A DNA stretch of 64,000 nt, from contig JAYRYA010000002.1 of assembly GCA_041917255.1 (NCBI GenBank), positions 141,687-205,686 on the forward strand, given 5' to 3'. Shown one piece after another: positions 34,980-42,778 of this stretch. Both the position numbers and the translations under genes were made by a program. This DNA comes from Zoogloea sp041917255 (GTDB lineage: Bacteria; Pseudomonadota; Gammaproteobacteria; Burkholderiales; Rhodocyclaceae). Under the pieces are notes generated by a model. The model was not told the origin of the DNA. It did not search any database and worked only from the letters and a program-made list of their open reading frames with translations. The number at the start of each line of letters is the position of its first letter. Position 1 is the stretch's first letter.

Positions 34980-36308
34980 TTACGGAACGCTCAGCAGATT
35001 CTGCTCGCGCAGCCCGCAGCGTTTGAGGATGCTGCGCCCGGCGATCACGCCGCTCTGCACCGCGGCCTCGATGGTCGCCGGGTATTCCGACGCCACGTAA
35101 TCGCCCGCCAGCCACAATCCCGGATGGGGCGTGGCGCAGCGCGGGCGCTGGACGCCCGGCGTGCAGGCGAAGGTGGCGCGCTTCTCTGTGATGATCTGGG
35201 CCCATTTGAGCGCCGGCAGCGGGCCGAGGATGGTCTGAAGCTCCTGCAGCAGCGCGATCTCCAGCGCCTCCTTGCCGATCTCCTGATGGGTGCCGCTGGC
35301 GCTGATGACGACGCTCACCAGCCCCTCCGGTCCGCCCAGCGCGGCGCGATCAAAGGCCCACTGGCCGTAGCCGCCGCTCATGCCGATCATCGGCTCGGGA
35401 AACCTCACCGGCCCATCGAAGGCCAGCCATGCGGTGACGATGGGTTCGTGGCGCAGGGCGTCGATCTGGGCCACTACCGGTGCCATGGCCGGCAGCGGCT
35501 CGACCAGCGCCGCCACGTGATAAGGGGCGGTGGCGACAACCACGTGATCGTAGCGGGTGCTCCACGGGTCACCGTCGAGGCGGAAATACTCGCCTTCGGG
35601 CTGGACGGCCTTGATCGGCTCGGCGGTGCGCACGGTGTGGCCGCGCATCGCCAGCCAGCGGGACGCCGGGACCGGAAAAAGCTCCGACAGATCGACCTTC
35701 GGCAGCAGCAGATCCGAGGCCGATGCGCCGGCACCGAGGCTGTCGCGCAGCACTTTGGCGAAGACCTGGGCGGAAGCCTGGGCGACCGGCGTGTTGAGCG
35801 CCGCCACGCACAGGGGCTCCCAGATCAGGCGGGTGAGGGTGTCGGTCTGGCGGGTGTCGGACAGCAGCGCCGAGACAGGTCGATCCGGTTCGACAACGAA
35901 CTTGCGGCCCTTGAGAAATCGCATCAGCCGGGCCATCGCCAGCTTGTCGGCGAGGCCGAGGCCGCGGGCCATGAGCAGGCCCAGGGCCAGATGCAGCGGC
36001 GCGGGTAGCGGCGCGGCGCGCAGCTCGCACAGGCCGGGATAGACCAGCGCCAGCCGGCGGGTTTCGAGCACGCTGGGCTTCACGCCCACCAGACGCAGCA
36101 TGCGCAGGGTTTCGGCGTAGGCGCCGAGGAGGATGTGCTGGCCGTTGTCGAGCAGGTAGCCGTCCTTCTCGACCACCCGCGCCCGGCCACCGAGGGTGCG
36201 CGAAGCTTCGAACAGCGTGACCCGCGCGCCGCCGCGGGCGAGGGTGACGGCCGCCGCAAAGCCGGCGTAGCCGCCGCCGATGACAGCCACCTGGGGCGCG
36301 GTGCTCAT
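34980..36308 (-). CDS. hpnE: Hydroxysqualene dehydroxylase
   Basis: HpnE, 442 residues, an FAD-dependent amine-oxidase-fold enzyme that reduces hydroxysqualene to squalene. The dinucleotide motif V-I-G-G-G-Y-A-G-F-A-A-A is at residues 9-20, followed by L-G-G-R-A-R and D-N-G-Q-H-I-L-L-G-A-Y. The C-terminal W-L-A-G-D-Y-V segment is a FAD-binding end. It forms a tight operon with hpnD and hpnC upstream. No squalene-hopene cyclase is in the window, so hopanoid genes must lie elsewhere. Confidence 0.92.
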   Translation of the reverse strand: MSTAPQVAVIGGGYAGFAAAVTLARGGARVTLFEASRTLGGRARVVEKDGYLLDNGQHILLGAYAETLRMLRLVGVKPSVLETRRLALVYPGLCELRAAPLPAPLHLALGLLMARGLGLADKLAMARLMRFLKGRKFVVEPDRPVSALLSDTRQTDTLTRLIWEPLCVAALNTPVAQASAQVFAKVLRDSLGAGASASDLLLPKVDLSELFPVPASRWLAMRGHTVRTAEPIKAVQPEGEYFRLDGDPWSTRYDHVVVATAPYHVAALVEPLPAMAPVVAQIDALRHEPIVTAWLAFDGPVRFPEPMIGMSGGYGQWAFDRAALGGPEGLVSVVISASGTHQEIGKEALEIALLQELQTILGPLPALKWAQIITEKRATFACTPGVQRPRCATPHPGLWLAGDYVASEYPATIEAAVQSGVIAGRSILKRCGLREQNLLSVP

Positions 36309-36321
36309 CGCGCGATACCGT

Positions 36322-37158
36322 TCATGCCCCGAACCACGTCTTGCCGGCGAGCCAGATCTTGCGCAGCGGGGTGAGGGAGGTGCGGCGGTCGAGCACCTGG
36401 AAGCCGTCGGCCTCGATCTCGTCGAGGAGGGTGCGGTAGATGGCGGCCATGATGAGGCCGGGGCGCTGGGCCTTGCGGTCTTCGGCAGGGAGCTGGGCGA
36501 AGGCTTGCTCGTAGAGCTGGCGGGCGCGCTTGGCCTGGAAGGCCATCAGCTGGCGGAAGTTGTCGGAATACTGGCCGTCGAGGATCTGCTTGGCCGGCAC
36601 GCCAAACTGCTGGAGTTCGTTGATCGGCAGGTAGATGCGGCCCCGGCGGGCGTCCTCGCCCACGTCGCGGATGATGTTGGTGAGCTGGAAGGCGAGGCCC
36701 AGATCATGGGCGTACTTGAGCGTCTGGCGGTTGGTGTAGCCGAAGATCTCGGCCGACAGCAGGCCCACCACGCTGGCCACCCGGTAGCAGTAGAGGTTGA
36801 GCGCCTTCCAGTCGAGGTAGCGGGTCTGCTGCAGGTCCATCTGCATGCCGTCGATCACTTCGAGGAGCAGCTCGCGGGGCAGGTTGAAGCGCTGGCTGAC
36901 GTCCTTCAGGGCCTGGCCGACCGGGTGCTGGGGCGTGCCTTCGAAGACCAGCCCGACCTGATGGCGCCACCAGTCGAGGGTGGTCTGGGCGATCTGCGGG
37001 TCCTGGCATTCGTCCACCACGTCGTCCACTTCGCGGCAGAAAGCGTACAGGGCGATGATCGCCTGGCGCCGCTCCGGGGGCAGGAACATGAAGCTGTAGT
37101 AGAAGCTGGAGCCGCTGGCGGCGGCTTTCTCCTGGCAGTAGGCGTGGGGGTCGGTCAT
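36322..37158 (-). CDS. hpnD: Presqualene diphosphate synthase
   Basis: HpnD, 278 residues, condenses two farnesyl diphosphates to presqualene diphosphate. The two Asp-rich motifs are seen in C-R-E-V-D-D-V-V-D-E (about residues 41-50) and N-I-I-R-D-V-G-E-D (about 161-169). S-F-Y-Y-S-F near residue 18 is typical of trans-isoprenyl head-to-head synthases. It lies between hpnC (6 bases upstream) and hpnE (13 bases downstream). Confidence 0.94.
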   Translation of the reverse strand: MTDPHAYCQEKAAASGSSFYYSFMFLPPERRQAIIALYAFCREVDDVVDECQDPQIAQTTLDWWRHQVGLVFEGTPQHPVGQALKDVSQRFNLPRELLLEVIDGMQMDLQQTRYLDWKALNLYCYRVASVVGLLSAEIFGYTNRQTLKYAHDLGLAFQLTNIIRDVGEDARRGRIYLPINELQQFGVPAKQILDGQYSDNFRQLMAFQAKRARQLYEQAFAQLPAEDRKAQRPGLIMAAIYRTLLDEIEADGFQVLDRRTSLTPLRKIWLAGKTWFGA

Positions 37159-37163
37159 GGGGG

Positions 37164-37985
37164 CTAGCGGGTGAGTGCGCGCCAGGCGAGGCGCAGCCAG
37201 TCGGTTTTGCCGAGGATCGGGCGATGGTTGAAGACGTCGTAGGCGTTGGCCTCGATCTTGTCGAGCACGCCGAGGCCGCCCTGCACGATGAGGCGCAGTT
37301 CCCAGCCGATGCGGCCGGGCAGGCGACGAGCCAGGGGGGCACCGTGGAGCATCATGGTGCGGGCGCGCTGGATCTCGAAATCCATCAGCGCCGAGAACTG
37401 GCGGGTGACGTCGCCCCCGGCGATGCAGGCTTCGGCCACGCCGAAGCGCTCCATGTCAGCCTGGGGCAGATAGATGCGCTGCTTCTGCCAGTCGATGGCC
37501 ACGTCCTGCCAGAAGTTGATGAGCTGCAGGCTGGTGCAGATCCGGTCGGACATCGCCAGGTTGTCGGGCGTGGCGGCTTTGTAGAGGTGCAGCAGCAGCC
37601 GGCCCACCGGGTTGGCGGAGCGCCGGCAGTAGTCGGCCAGCTCGTCGAAGTTGGCGTAGCGGGTCTTCACCACGTCCTGGCTGAAGGCGTCGAGCAGGTC
37701 GAGGAACAGGCTGATCGGCAGCTTGAATTGGCGGACGTTGTCGGCCAGGCGATTGAAGATCGGGGCGAGCTTCGGATCGTCGATGGGCTTGCCCTGCTCG
37801 ATGCAGAACAGCGCCCGGCGGTAATCGTTGAGGTGGGCGAGGCGCACCATTGGCGGCGCGTCGCCCTCGTCGGCGATGTCATCGGCCGAGCGCGCGAAGG
37901 CGTAGATGGCCTCTACCGGCTCGCGCAGGTGCGCGGGCAGCAGGAAGGACGCAACCGGGAAGTTCTCGTAATGGTCGACAGACAT
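37164..37985 (-). CDS. hpnC: Hydroxysqualene synthase
   Basis: HpnC, 273 residues, converts presqualene diphosphate to hydroxysqualene. It has the family's N-F-P-V-A-S-F-L-L-P near the start, A-R-S-A-D-D-I-A-D-E as first Asp-rich motif (about residues 31-40) and F-W-Q-D-V-A-I-D-W as a weaker second motif. First gene of hpnCDE. With HpnD and HpnE it gives squalene from farnesyl diphosphate without a eukaryote-type squalene synthase. Confidence 0.93.
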   Translation of the reverse strand: MSVDHYENFPVASFLLPAHLREPVEAIYAFARSADDIADEGDAPPMVRLAHLNDYRRALFCIEQGKPIDDPKLAPIFNRLADNVRQFKLPISLFLDLLDAFSQDVVKTRYANFDELADYCRRSANPVGRLLLHLYKAATPDNLAMSDRICTSLQLINFWQDVAIDWQKQRIYLPQADMERFGVAEACIAGGDVTRQFSALMDFEIQRARTMMLHGAPLARRLPGRIGWELRLIVQGGLGVLDKIEANAYDVFNHRPILGKTDWLRLAWRALTR

Positions 37986-38010
37986 GGGCCGGCGGAGTAT
38001 ACCGAGGTCG

Positions 38011-38123
38011 GGCAGGGTAGAGGGGAGTAGGGAATGGGTAGTGGGAGGTGGGGGCTGCGTTAAGCTTTGGGCGCTTGCGACCGCTCATCCGGATTCCCAC
38101 TCCTCATTACCCTATTCCCGCTC
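38011..38123. repeat. Inverted pair of degenerate 7-bp repeats
   Basis: Positions 38011-38052 divide into six heptamers, most ending in GGG (pattern NNNNGGG). Positions 38096-38123 divide into four, most beginning with CCC (pattern CCCNNNN). The two halves are roughly reverse complements, separated by about 43 bases, and could form a large imperfect hairpin in the divergent gap between hpnC and the ABC ATPase gene. Similar heptanucleotide repeats (STRR-type) are known in other bacteria. Confidence 0.6.
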
Positions 38124-38134
38124 CCGACGCTTCC

Positions 38135-38788
38135 ATGCTCGAAATCCACAGACTCTCCCGCCGCTTCAACGGGCGCCCGGTGCTGGCCGGGATTGACCTG
38201 TCCCTCTCGCCCGGCGAATACGTGGCGATCGTCGGTGAGTCCGGCGTCGGAAAATCCACGCTGCTTAACCTGATCGCCGGGCTGGATCGGCCCGACGGCG
38301 GCCGGCTGTCCCTCGACGGTTGCGATTACGCCGGGCTCGACGAAGACGCGCTGACCGGCCTGCGCCGGGACAAGCTGGGCTTCGTCTTCCAGGCCTTTCA
38401 TGTGCTGCCCCATCTCACCGTACGCCAGAACGTCGCCTTGCCCCTGTGGTTGCAGGGCGTCGATGGCGATGCGGCCGACGCGCCCGCGCAGCAGCTCCTC
38501 GATGCCGTGGGCCTGGGCGACCGGGCCGGCAGCTGGCCGCGGGAGCTTTCCGGTGGCGAGATGCAGCGGGTCGCCATCGCCCGGGCGCTGGTGCATCGGC
38601 CGCGGCTGGTGCTGGCCGACGAGCCCACCGGCAACCTCGACCCGGCCAACGGCAGGCGGGTGCTGGATCTTCTTGCCACGCGCATCCGCGCGGCGGGGGC
38701 CATCGGCATTCTGGTGACGCATTCGCTGGAAGCCGCCGCCACTGCCGACCGGGTGCTGCGCCTCGACGCCACGGGGCTGCACGGATGA
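38135..38788 (+). CDS. ABC transporter ATP-binding protein (LolD/AttE-like)
   Basis: 217 residues. Walker A is G-E-S-G-V-G-K-S-T, signature L-S-G-G-E-M-Q-R, Walker B L-V-L-A-D-E-P-T-G-N-L-D and H-loop V-T-H-S. First gene of an operon with an FtsX-type permease (4-base overlap) and an AttH-like lipocalin. Such sets act on lipids or lipoproteins at the envelope rather than importing solutes. The ATG at 38135 lies 12 bases after the heptamer-repeat element. The longer upstream reading runs through those repeats and is rejected. Confidence 0.9.
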   Translation: MLEIHRLSRRFNGRPVLAGIDLSLSPGEYVAIVGESGVGKSTLLNLIAGLDRPDGGRLSLDGCDYAGLDEDALTGLRRDKLGFVFQAFHVLPHLTVRQNVALPLWLQGVDGDAADAPAQQLLDAVGLGDRAGSWPRELSGGEMQRVAIARALVHRPRLVLADEPTGNLDPANGRRVLDLLATRIRAAGAIGILVTHSLEAAATADRVLRLDATGLHG

Positions 38789-41286
38789 AGGCGCGGGCGC
38801 TGGCCCCGGTCTTCCTCGGCTCACTGGGGCGGCGGCGGGTGGCGACGCTCTTCTCCTTCGTCGCCATCGTGCTGGGGGTGGCGCTGGGGATGGCGGTGCA
38901 GGTGGTGCACGAGGCGGCACTATCGGAGTTTGGTCGCGGCATGCGCAGCCTGGCGGGACAGGCCGATCTGCAAGTGGTGGGGCCGAAGGGCGGCTTCGAC
39001 GAAGCCCTCTACGCCACGCTGGCGGCGCGGCCGGAGGTGGCCGAGGCAAGCCCGCTGATTGAACTAGACCTCAAGCTCGTCGGCCGCGACGAGCCGCTGC
39101 ACCTGCTGGGCGCGGATCTCTTTGCGCTGGCCCGGGTCGCGCCCCGGCTGCTGCCGCGGCCGCGGGAAGAATCGGCACGCTTTGCAGTGCTGGAAGACGA
39201 CGCGCTCTTCCTCAGCCATGCGGCGGCGGACGCCCTGGGTGTGAAGCCCGGCGAGCGCCTGGGGGTGCTGGCCGGCGCAGCGGAGGTGGATCTCAAGGTT
39301 GCGGGCGACCTGCCCGGCGTGGAGGAAGGCCGCCGCCTGGCGGTGATGGACATCGCCGCGGTGCAGACCCGCTTCGGTCGGCTGGGCCGCTTGACGCGGA
39401 TCGACCTGAAGCTGGCCGAGGGCGTGACGCCGGACGCCGCCATCGCCGGGCTGCAGCCGCTGCTGCCGGCCGGCGTCGAGGTGACGGCGCCCGAAGCGGC
39501 GGAGGACGAAGCCGCCAAGCTCTCCCGCGCCTATCGGGTGAATCTCACCATGCTGGCGGCGATTGCGTTGGTGACGGGGGGCTTTCTGGTCTTCTCGGCC
39601 CAGGCCTTGTCGGTGGTGCGGCGGCGCACGGAGTTTGCCTTTCTGCACGCCATCGGCCTGGCCCGGCGGCAACTCTTTGGCTGGCTGCTGGCCGAAGGGG
39701 CGGCGGTGGGGCTGGCCGGTGGCATCGTCGGCGTGGGTGTGGGTTATGGACTGGCCTGGGGTGCGCTGGCGCTCTTGGGGGGCGATCTGGGGGCGGGGTA
39801 TTTTGCGGGGCTCAAGCCGGCGCTGGTCTTCCAACCGGGGCTCACGGCGGCCTACGTGGCCTTGGGCGTGCTGGCCGGCGCGGCCGGGGCGTGGCTGCCG
39901 GCGCGGGAGGCGGCGACGGTGGCGCCGGCCCGTGCGCTCAAGGCCGGCGACGAGGCGGCGCTGCTGTCGGGCCGCGGGCGTCCGTGGATGGGGCTGGCCT
40001 TGCTGGTGGCGAGCGTGGCGGCGTGCCGGATTCCGCCGCTGGATGGCTTGCCCGTGGGTGGCTATCTGGCGGTGGCCTGCCTGCTGGCCGGCGGCGTGCT
40101 GCTGCTGCCGGCCGTGGCGGCGGGGCTGGCGCGGTTGTTGCCCGATCATGGCCCGGTGCCGGCGCGGCTGGCAGCGGCCCGCCTCGGCGCGGCGCCCGGC
40201 CACGCGGTGGTGGCGGCGGCCGGGGTGCTGGCGAGCGTGGCGCTGGCGGCGGCGATGGCGATCATGGTGGCGTCTTTCCGGGATTCGGTGGATGCGTGGC
40301 TGACCCAGTTGTTGCCGGCCGATCTTTACCTGCGCACCAGCCGCAGCGCCTCCAGCGGTTTTCTCGACCCCGCCCAGCAGGCGCGCATCGCCGCGGTGCC
40401 TGGCGTGGCAGAGGCGCGCTTCACGCGGATGGACAGCCTGCGTCTGGCGCCGGGGCGCCCGCCGGTGGCGCTGCTGGCGCGGCCACTGCCGCCCGATGGC
40501 GCCGGCCTGCCCCTGGTGGGCGCGGCGGTGCCGGGGCAGGGTGGGGTGACGGTGTGGATCTCCGAAGCCGTGCAGGACATGCTCGGCTGGCGCCCCGCCG
40601 ACACGGTGACGCTGCCCCTCGCCGGGCGCAGCGTACCGGTGCGTGTGGCCGGCGTGTGGCGGGATTACGCCCGCCAGACCGGCGCGGTGATGATCGACCT
40701 GGCCGATTACCGGCGCCTCACCGGCGACCCGCTGGCGAGCGACGTGGCGATCTTCCTCTCGCCCGACGCGGCCCCGGCGGCGGTGGAGGCTGCGCTGCGC
40801 GCCACCGCGCCGGCCGGGGTGCTGGAAGTCGCCCGGCCGGGGGAGATCCGCGCCATCACCCTGCGCATCTTCGACCGCACGTTTGCGGTCACTTATCTGC
40901 TGGAGGCGGTGGCCGTGGCCATCGGCCTCGCCGGCGTGGCGGCGAGTTTTGCGGCATTGGCCGCGGCGCGGCGGAGGGAGTTCGGGATGCTGCGCCATCT
41001 GGGCCTGACGCGCAGTCAGATCGCCTGGATGCTGGCCCAGGAGGGCGCGCTGGCGGCCGGCGTGGGCGTGCTCGCCGGGTTGGCAGCGGGCGGCGCCATC
41101 GGGCTGGTGCTGATCGAGGTGGTCAATCGGCAAAGCTTCCACTGGAGCATGGACCTGCACGTGCCGTGGCTGTCGCTGGTGGTGTTCGGCGCGGGGCTGG
41201 TGGCCTTGGGGGCGGGCGCTGCCGTGCTTGCGGGACGGCAGGCGATGCTTCAGGACGCGGTGCTGGCGGTGCGGGAGGACTGGTGA
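38785..41286 (+). CDS. FtsX-family ABC transporter permease
   Basis: 833 residues. Two FtsX-type permease halves: a helix near residues 18-38, then a periplasmic domain, then helices near 255-385. A second set lies near 405-480, with a second periplasmic domain and C-terminal helices near 705-825. It is partner of the ATPase just upstream, and start and stop codons overlap (ATGA). Its own stop overlaps an ATG (41286) that opens the heptad-repeat frame. The last residues (R-E-D-W) lie inside a direct repeat that recurs before the AttH-like gene. Confidence 0.9.
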   Translation: MKARALAPVFLGSLGRRRVATLFSFVAIVLGVALGMAVQVVHEAALSEFGRGMRSLAGQADLQVVGPKGGFDEALYATLAARPEVAEASPLIELDLKLVGRDEPLHLLGADLFALARVAPRLLPRPREESARFAVLEDDALFLSHAAADALGVKPGERLGVLAGAAEVDLKVAGDLPGVEEGRRLAVMDIAAVQTRFGRLGRLTRIDLKLAEGVTPDAAIAGLQPLLPAGVEVTAPEAAEDEAAKLSRAYRVNLTMLAAIALVTGGFLVFSAQALSVVRRRTEFAFLHAIGLARRQLFGWLLAEGAAVGLAGGIVGVGVGYGLAWGALALLGGDLGAGYFAGLKPALVFQPGLTAAYVALGVLAGAAGAWLPAREAATVAPARALKAGDEAALLSGRGRPWMGLALLVASVAACRIPPLDGLPVGGYLAVACLLAGGVLLLPAVAAGLARLLPDHGPVPARLAAARLGAAPGHAVVAAAGVLASVALAAAMAIMVASFRDSVDAWLTQLLPADLYLRTSRSASSGFLDPAQQARIAAVPGVAEARFTRMDSLRLAPGRPPVALLARPLPPDGAGLPLVGAAVPGQGGVTVWISEAVQDMLGWRPADTVTLPLAGRSVPVRVAGVWRDYARQTGAVMIDLADYRRLTGDPLASDVAIFLSPDAAPAAVEAALRATAPAGVLEVARPGEIRAITLRIFDRTFAVTYLLEAVAVAIGLAGVAASFAALAAARRREFGMLRHLGLTRSQIAWMLAQEGALAAGVGVLAGLAAGGAIGLVLIEVVNRQSFHWSMDLHVPWLSLVVFGAGLVALGAGAAVLAGRQAMLQDAVLAVREDW

Positions 41287-41681
41287 TGACGCTGCAGTGC
41301 AGAACGGGAGCAATGCAGCGCCGCGCTGCATGCGTGCACCTTTCAAGTGCAACACCCGAGTTCGGAGCTTCAACGATGCTGCAAAAAGCATCGGCACCGG
41401 AGTCCGGACCTCGACCATTGCTGCTTTTTGCTGCATCGATGCACTTATCAAGTGCATGTGCCGAGCTTCGAGCTTCGGCATTGATGCTTTTTGCAGCAAT
41501 GGTGAAGCTCGGAACTGCGAGGGCGAAGCTTGGAGCTGCAATTGCGAAGTTCGGAACTGCAATCGCGGTGCGCTGTGCTGCAGCGCTGCAGACGGGTGCG
41601 CGGCACCCACGCCTCGGATGGGGCCGGTCCGCAGGCACCGCTGCACCAGGCCTGCCCGACGCTGGAGGACTGGCATGACGC
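41274..41681 (+). repeat. 390-bp insert: tandem 21-bp array flanked by direct repeats
   Basis: GGAGGACTGGTGATGACGC (41274-41292) recurs with one substitution and one deletion as GGAGGACTGGCATGACGC (41664-41681), exactly 390 bases on. Between them, 41294-41587 divides into 14 units of 21 bp. The last three clear units (41504-41566) are near-identical and the others are diverged. Many units hold a 6-3-6 dyad, for example GCACTT-ATC-AAGTGC and GCAGCG-CCG-CGCTGC, in which both arms differ from unit to unit yet stay complementary. A 105-bp (5 x 21) offset links 41335 and 41440, and a 63-bp offset links 41416 and 41479. The GC content looks lower than that of the genes around it. Confidence 0.85.
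41286..41678 (+). CDS. Candidate heptapeptide-repeat protein (overlaps both neighbours)
   Basis: A 130-residue frame that begins at an ATG overlapping the permease stop (TGATG) and ends in a TGA overlapping the ATG of the AttH-like gene (ATGA). This coupling is what a real operon gene would show. Residues from about 4 on form some 15 heptapeptides of loose pattern x-[LF]-[GSR]-[AST]-[AS]-x-[AMLVP], for example K-L-G-A-A-I-A next to K-F-G-T-A-I-A, and H-L-S-S-A-T-P against H-L-S-S-A-C-A five units later. No signal peptide or known domain is recognised. The 21-bp period keeps other frames open too, including on the opposite strand, so the frame could be a by-product of the repeat. Function unknown. 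Confidence 0.4.
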   Translation: MTLQCRTGAMQRRAACVHLSSATPEFGASTMLQKASAPESGPRPLLLFAASMHLSSACAELRASALMLFAAMVKLGTARAKLGAAIAKFGTAIAVRCAAALQTGARHPRLGWGRSAGTAAPGLPDAGGLA

Positions 41682-42763
41682 ACGATGCAAACCCGCATCC
41701 GGTGCGCCGTCGCCTGCTGCTGGCGCTGGCGACCCTGCCAGGGTGGAGCAGGGCGGCAGACTTCACCCCCGTGCTCGCCGGGCGGCGGCTGGTGTTTCCG
41801 GCGGATCACGGCGCGCACCCGGATTTCCGCACCGAGTGGTGGTATGCCACCGGCTGGCTCGCGCTGCCGGACGGCCGCCCGCTGGGTTTTCAGGTGACCT
41901 TCTTCCGGGTTCGGACCGGCGTGGGGGAGGGCAGCCCCAGCGCCTTCGCCCCGCGTCAGCTGGTGATGGCCCACGCGGCGATTGCCGACCCGCAGCTCGG
42001 GCGCCTGCGCCATGACGAGCGCTCGGCACGGGTCGGCTTTGGCCGCGCCGGTTTCGAGACCGGCCACACGGCGGTGTGGTGCGGCGACTGGCGCTTTGCG
42101 CTGGATGGCGGGCGCTATCGGGCCGCGGTGCGTGCGGCGGATTTCGCCTATGCGCTGGATCTGCAGCCCGACGGGCCGCCTCTCCTAAATGGCCGTGAGG
42201 GGTTTTCGGCCAAGGCGGCCGACCCGCGCCACGCGAGCTACTACTACAGCCGGCCTCAACTGGCGGTGAGCGGCACGGTAACGCTGGATGGCCGCAGCCA
42301 GCGGGTGACCGGCAAGGCCTGGCTGGATCACGAGTGGTCCAGCGAGCTGATGCCCGAAGGTGCCCAGGGCTGGGACTGGCTGGGCGCCAATCTGGACGAC
42401 GGCAGCGGCCTGATGGCCTTCAGGATGCGCGGGCAGGACGGCAATGCGATGTGGGCGGCGGCCAGTTGGCGGGCGGCCGATGGCACGGCGCGCATCCTCG
42501 CGCCCGCGGATGTGCGCTTCGAACCCCTGCGCGAATGGCGCTCGCCCCGCACCGGCATCCGCTACCCCGTTGCCTGGCGGCTGACGGTGGCGGGCCGGGT
42601 GTTCGAACTGCAGCCCCTCATCGACGACCAGGAACTCGACAGCCGCCGCTCCACTGGCGCGGTGTACTGGGAGGGCTTGGTGCGCCTGATGGCCGACGGC
42701 CGCGAGGTGGGGCGGGGCTATCTGGAGATGACGGGGTACGGGGAGCGGATTCGGGTGGGGTAG
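41675..42763 (+). CDS. AttH/CrtC-like lipocalin-domain protein
   Basis: 362 residues, AttH / carotenoid 1,2-hydratase-like fold. A signal peptide is likely (R-R-R-L-L-L-A-L-A-T-L-P-G-W-S-R-A-A). Family motifs: P-A-D-H-G-A-H-P-D-F-R-T-E-W-W-Y-A-T-G near residue 43, Y-Y-Y-S-R-P-Q-L and W-L-D-H-E-W-S-S near residue 213. The usual partner of an ATPase-FtsX permease pair, where it probably binds a lipid in the periplasm. The CrtC name should not be taken as a carotenoid role, since no carotenoid genes are here. Confidence 0.87.
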   Translation: MTHDANPHPVRRRLLLALATLPGWSRAADFTPVLAGRRLVFPADHGAHPDFRTEWWYATGWLALPDGRPLGFQVTFFRVRTGVGEGSPSAFAPRQLVMAHAAIADPQLGRLRHDERSARVGFGRAGFETGHTAVWCGDWRFALDGGRYRAAVRAADFAYALDLQPDGPPLLNGREGFSAKAADPRHASYYYSRPQLAVSGTVTLDGRSQRVTGKAWLDHEWSSELMPEGAQGWDWLGANLDDGSGLMAFRMRGQDGNAMWAAASWRAADGTARILAPADVRFEPLREWRSPRTGIRYPVAWRLTVAGRVFELQPLIDDQELDSRRSTGAVYWEGLVRLMADGREVGRGYLEMTGYGERIRVG

Positions 42764-42778
42764 GAGCCGCCGGGCGCT

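Noticed and set aside
41294..41587. CRISPR array
   Set aside because: Units are contiguous 21-mers without unique spacers and are too diverged. No cas genes are present.
39064..41766. 900-codon minus-strand frame through the permease and the 21-bp array
   Set aside because: Mostly antisense to the FtsX gene. Only the array part looks structured, and that follows from the 21-bp period, so it is discussed there rather than called as a gene.
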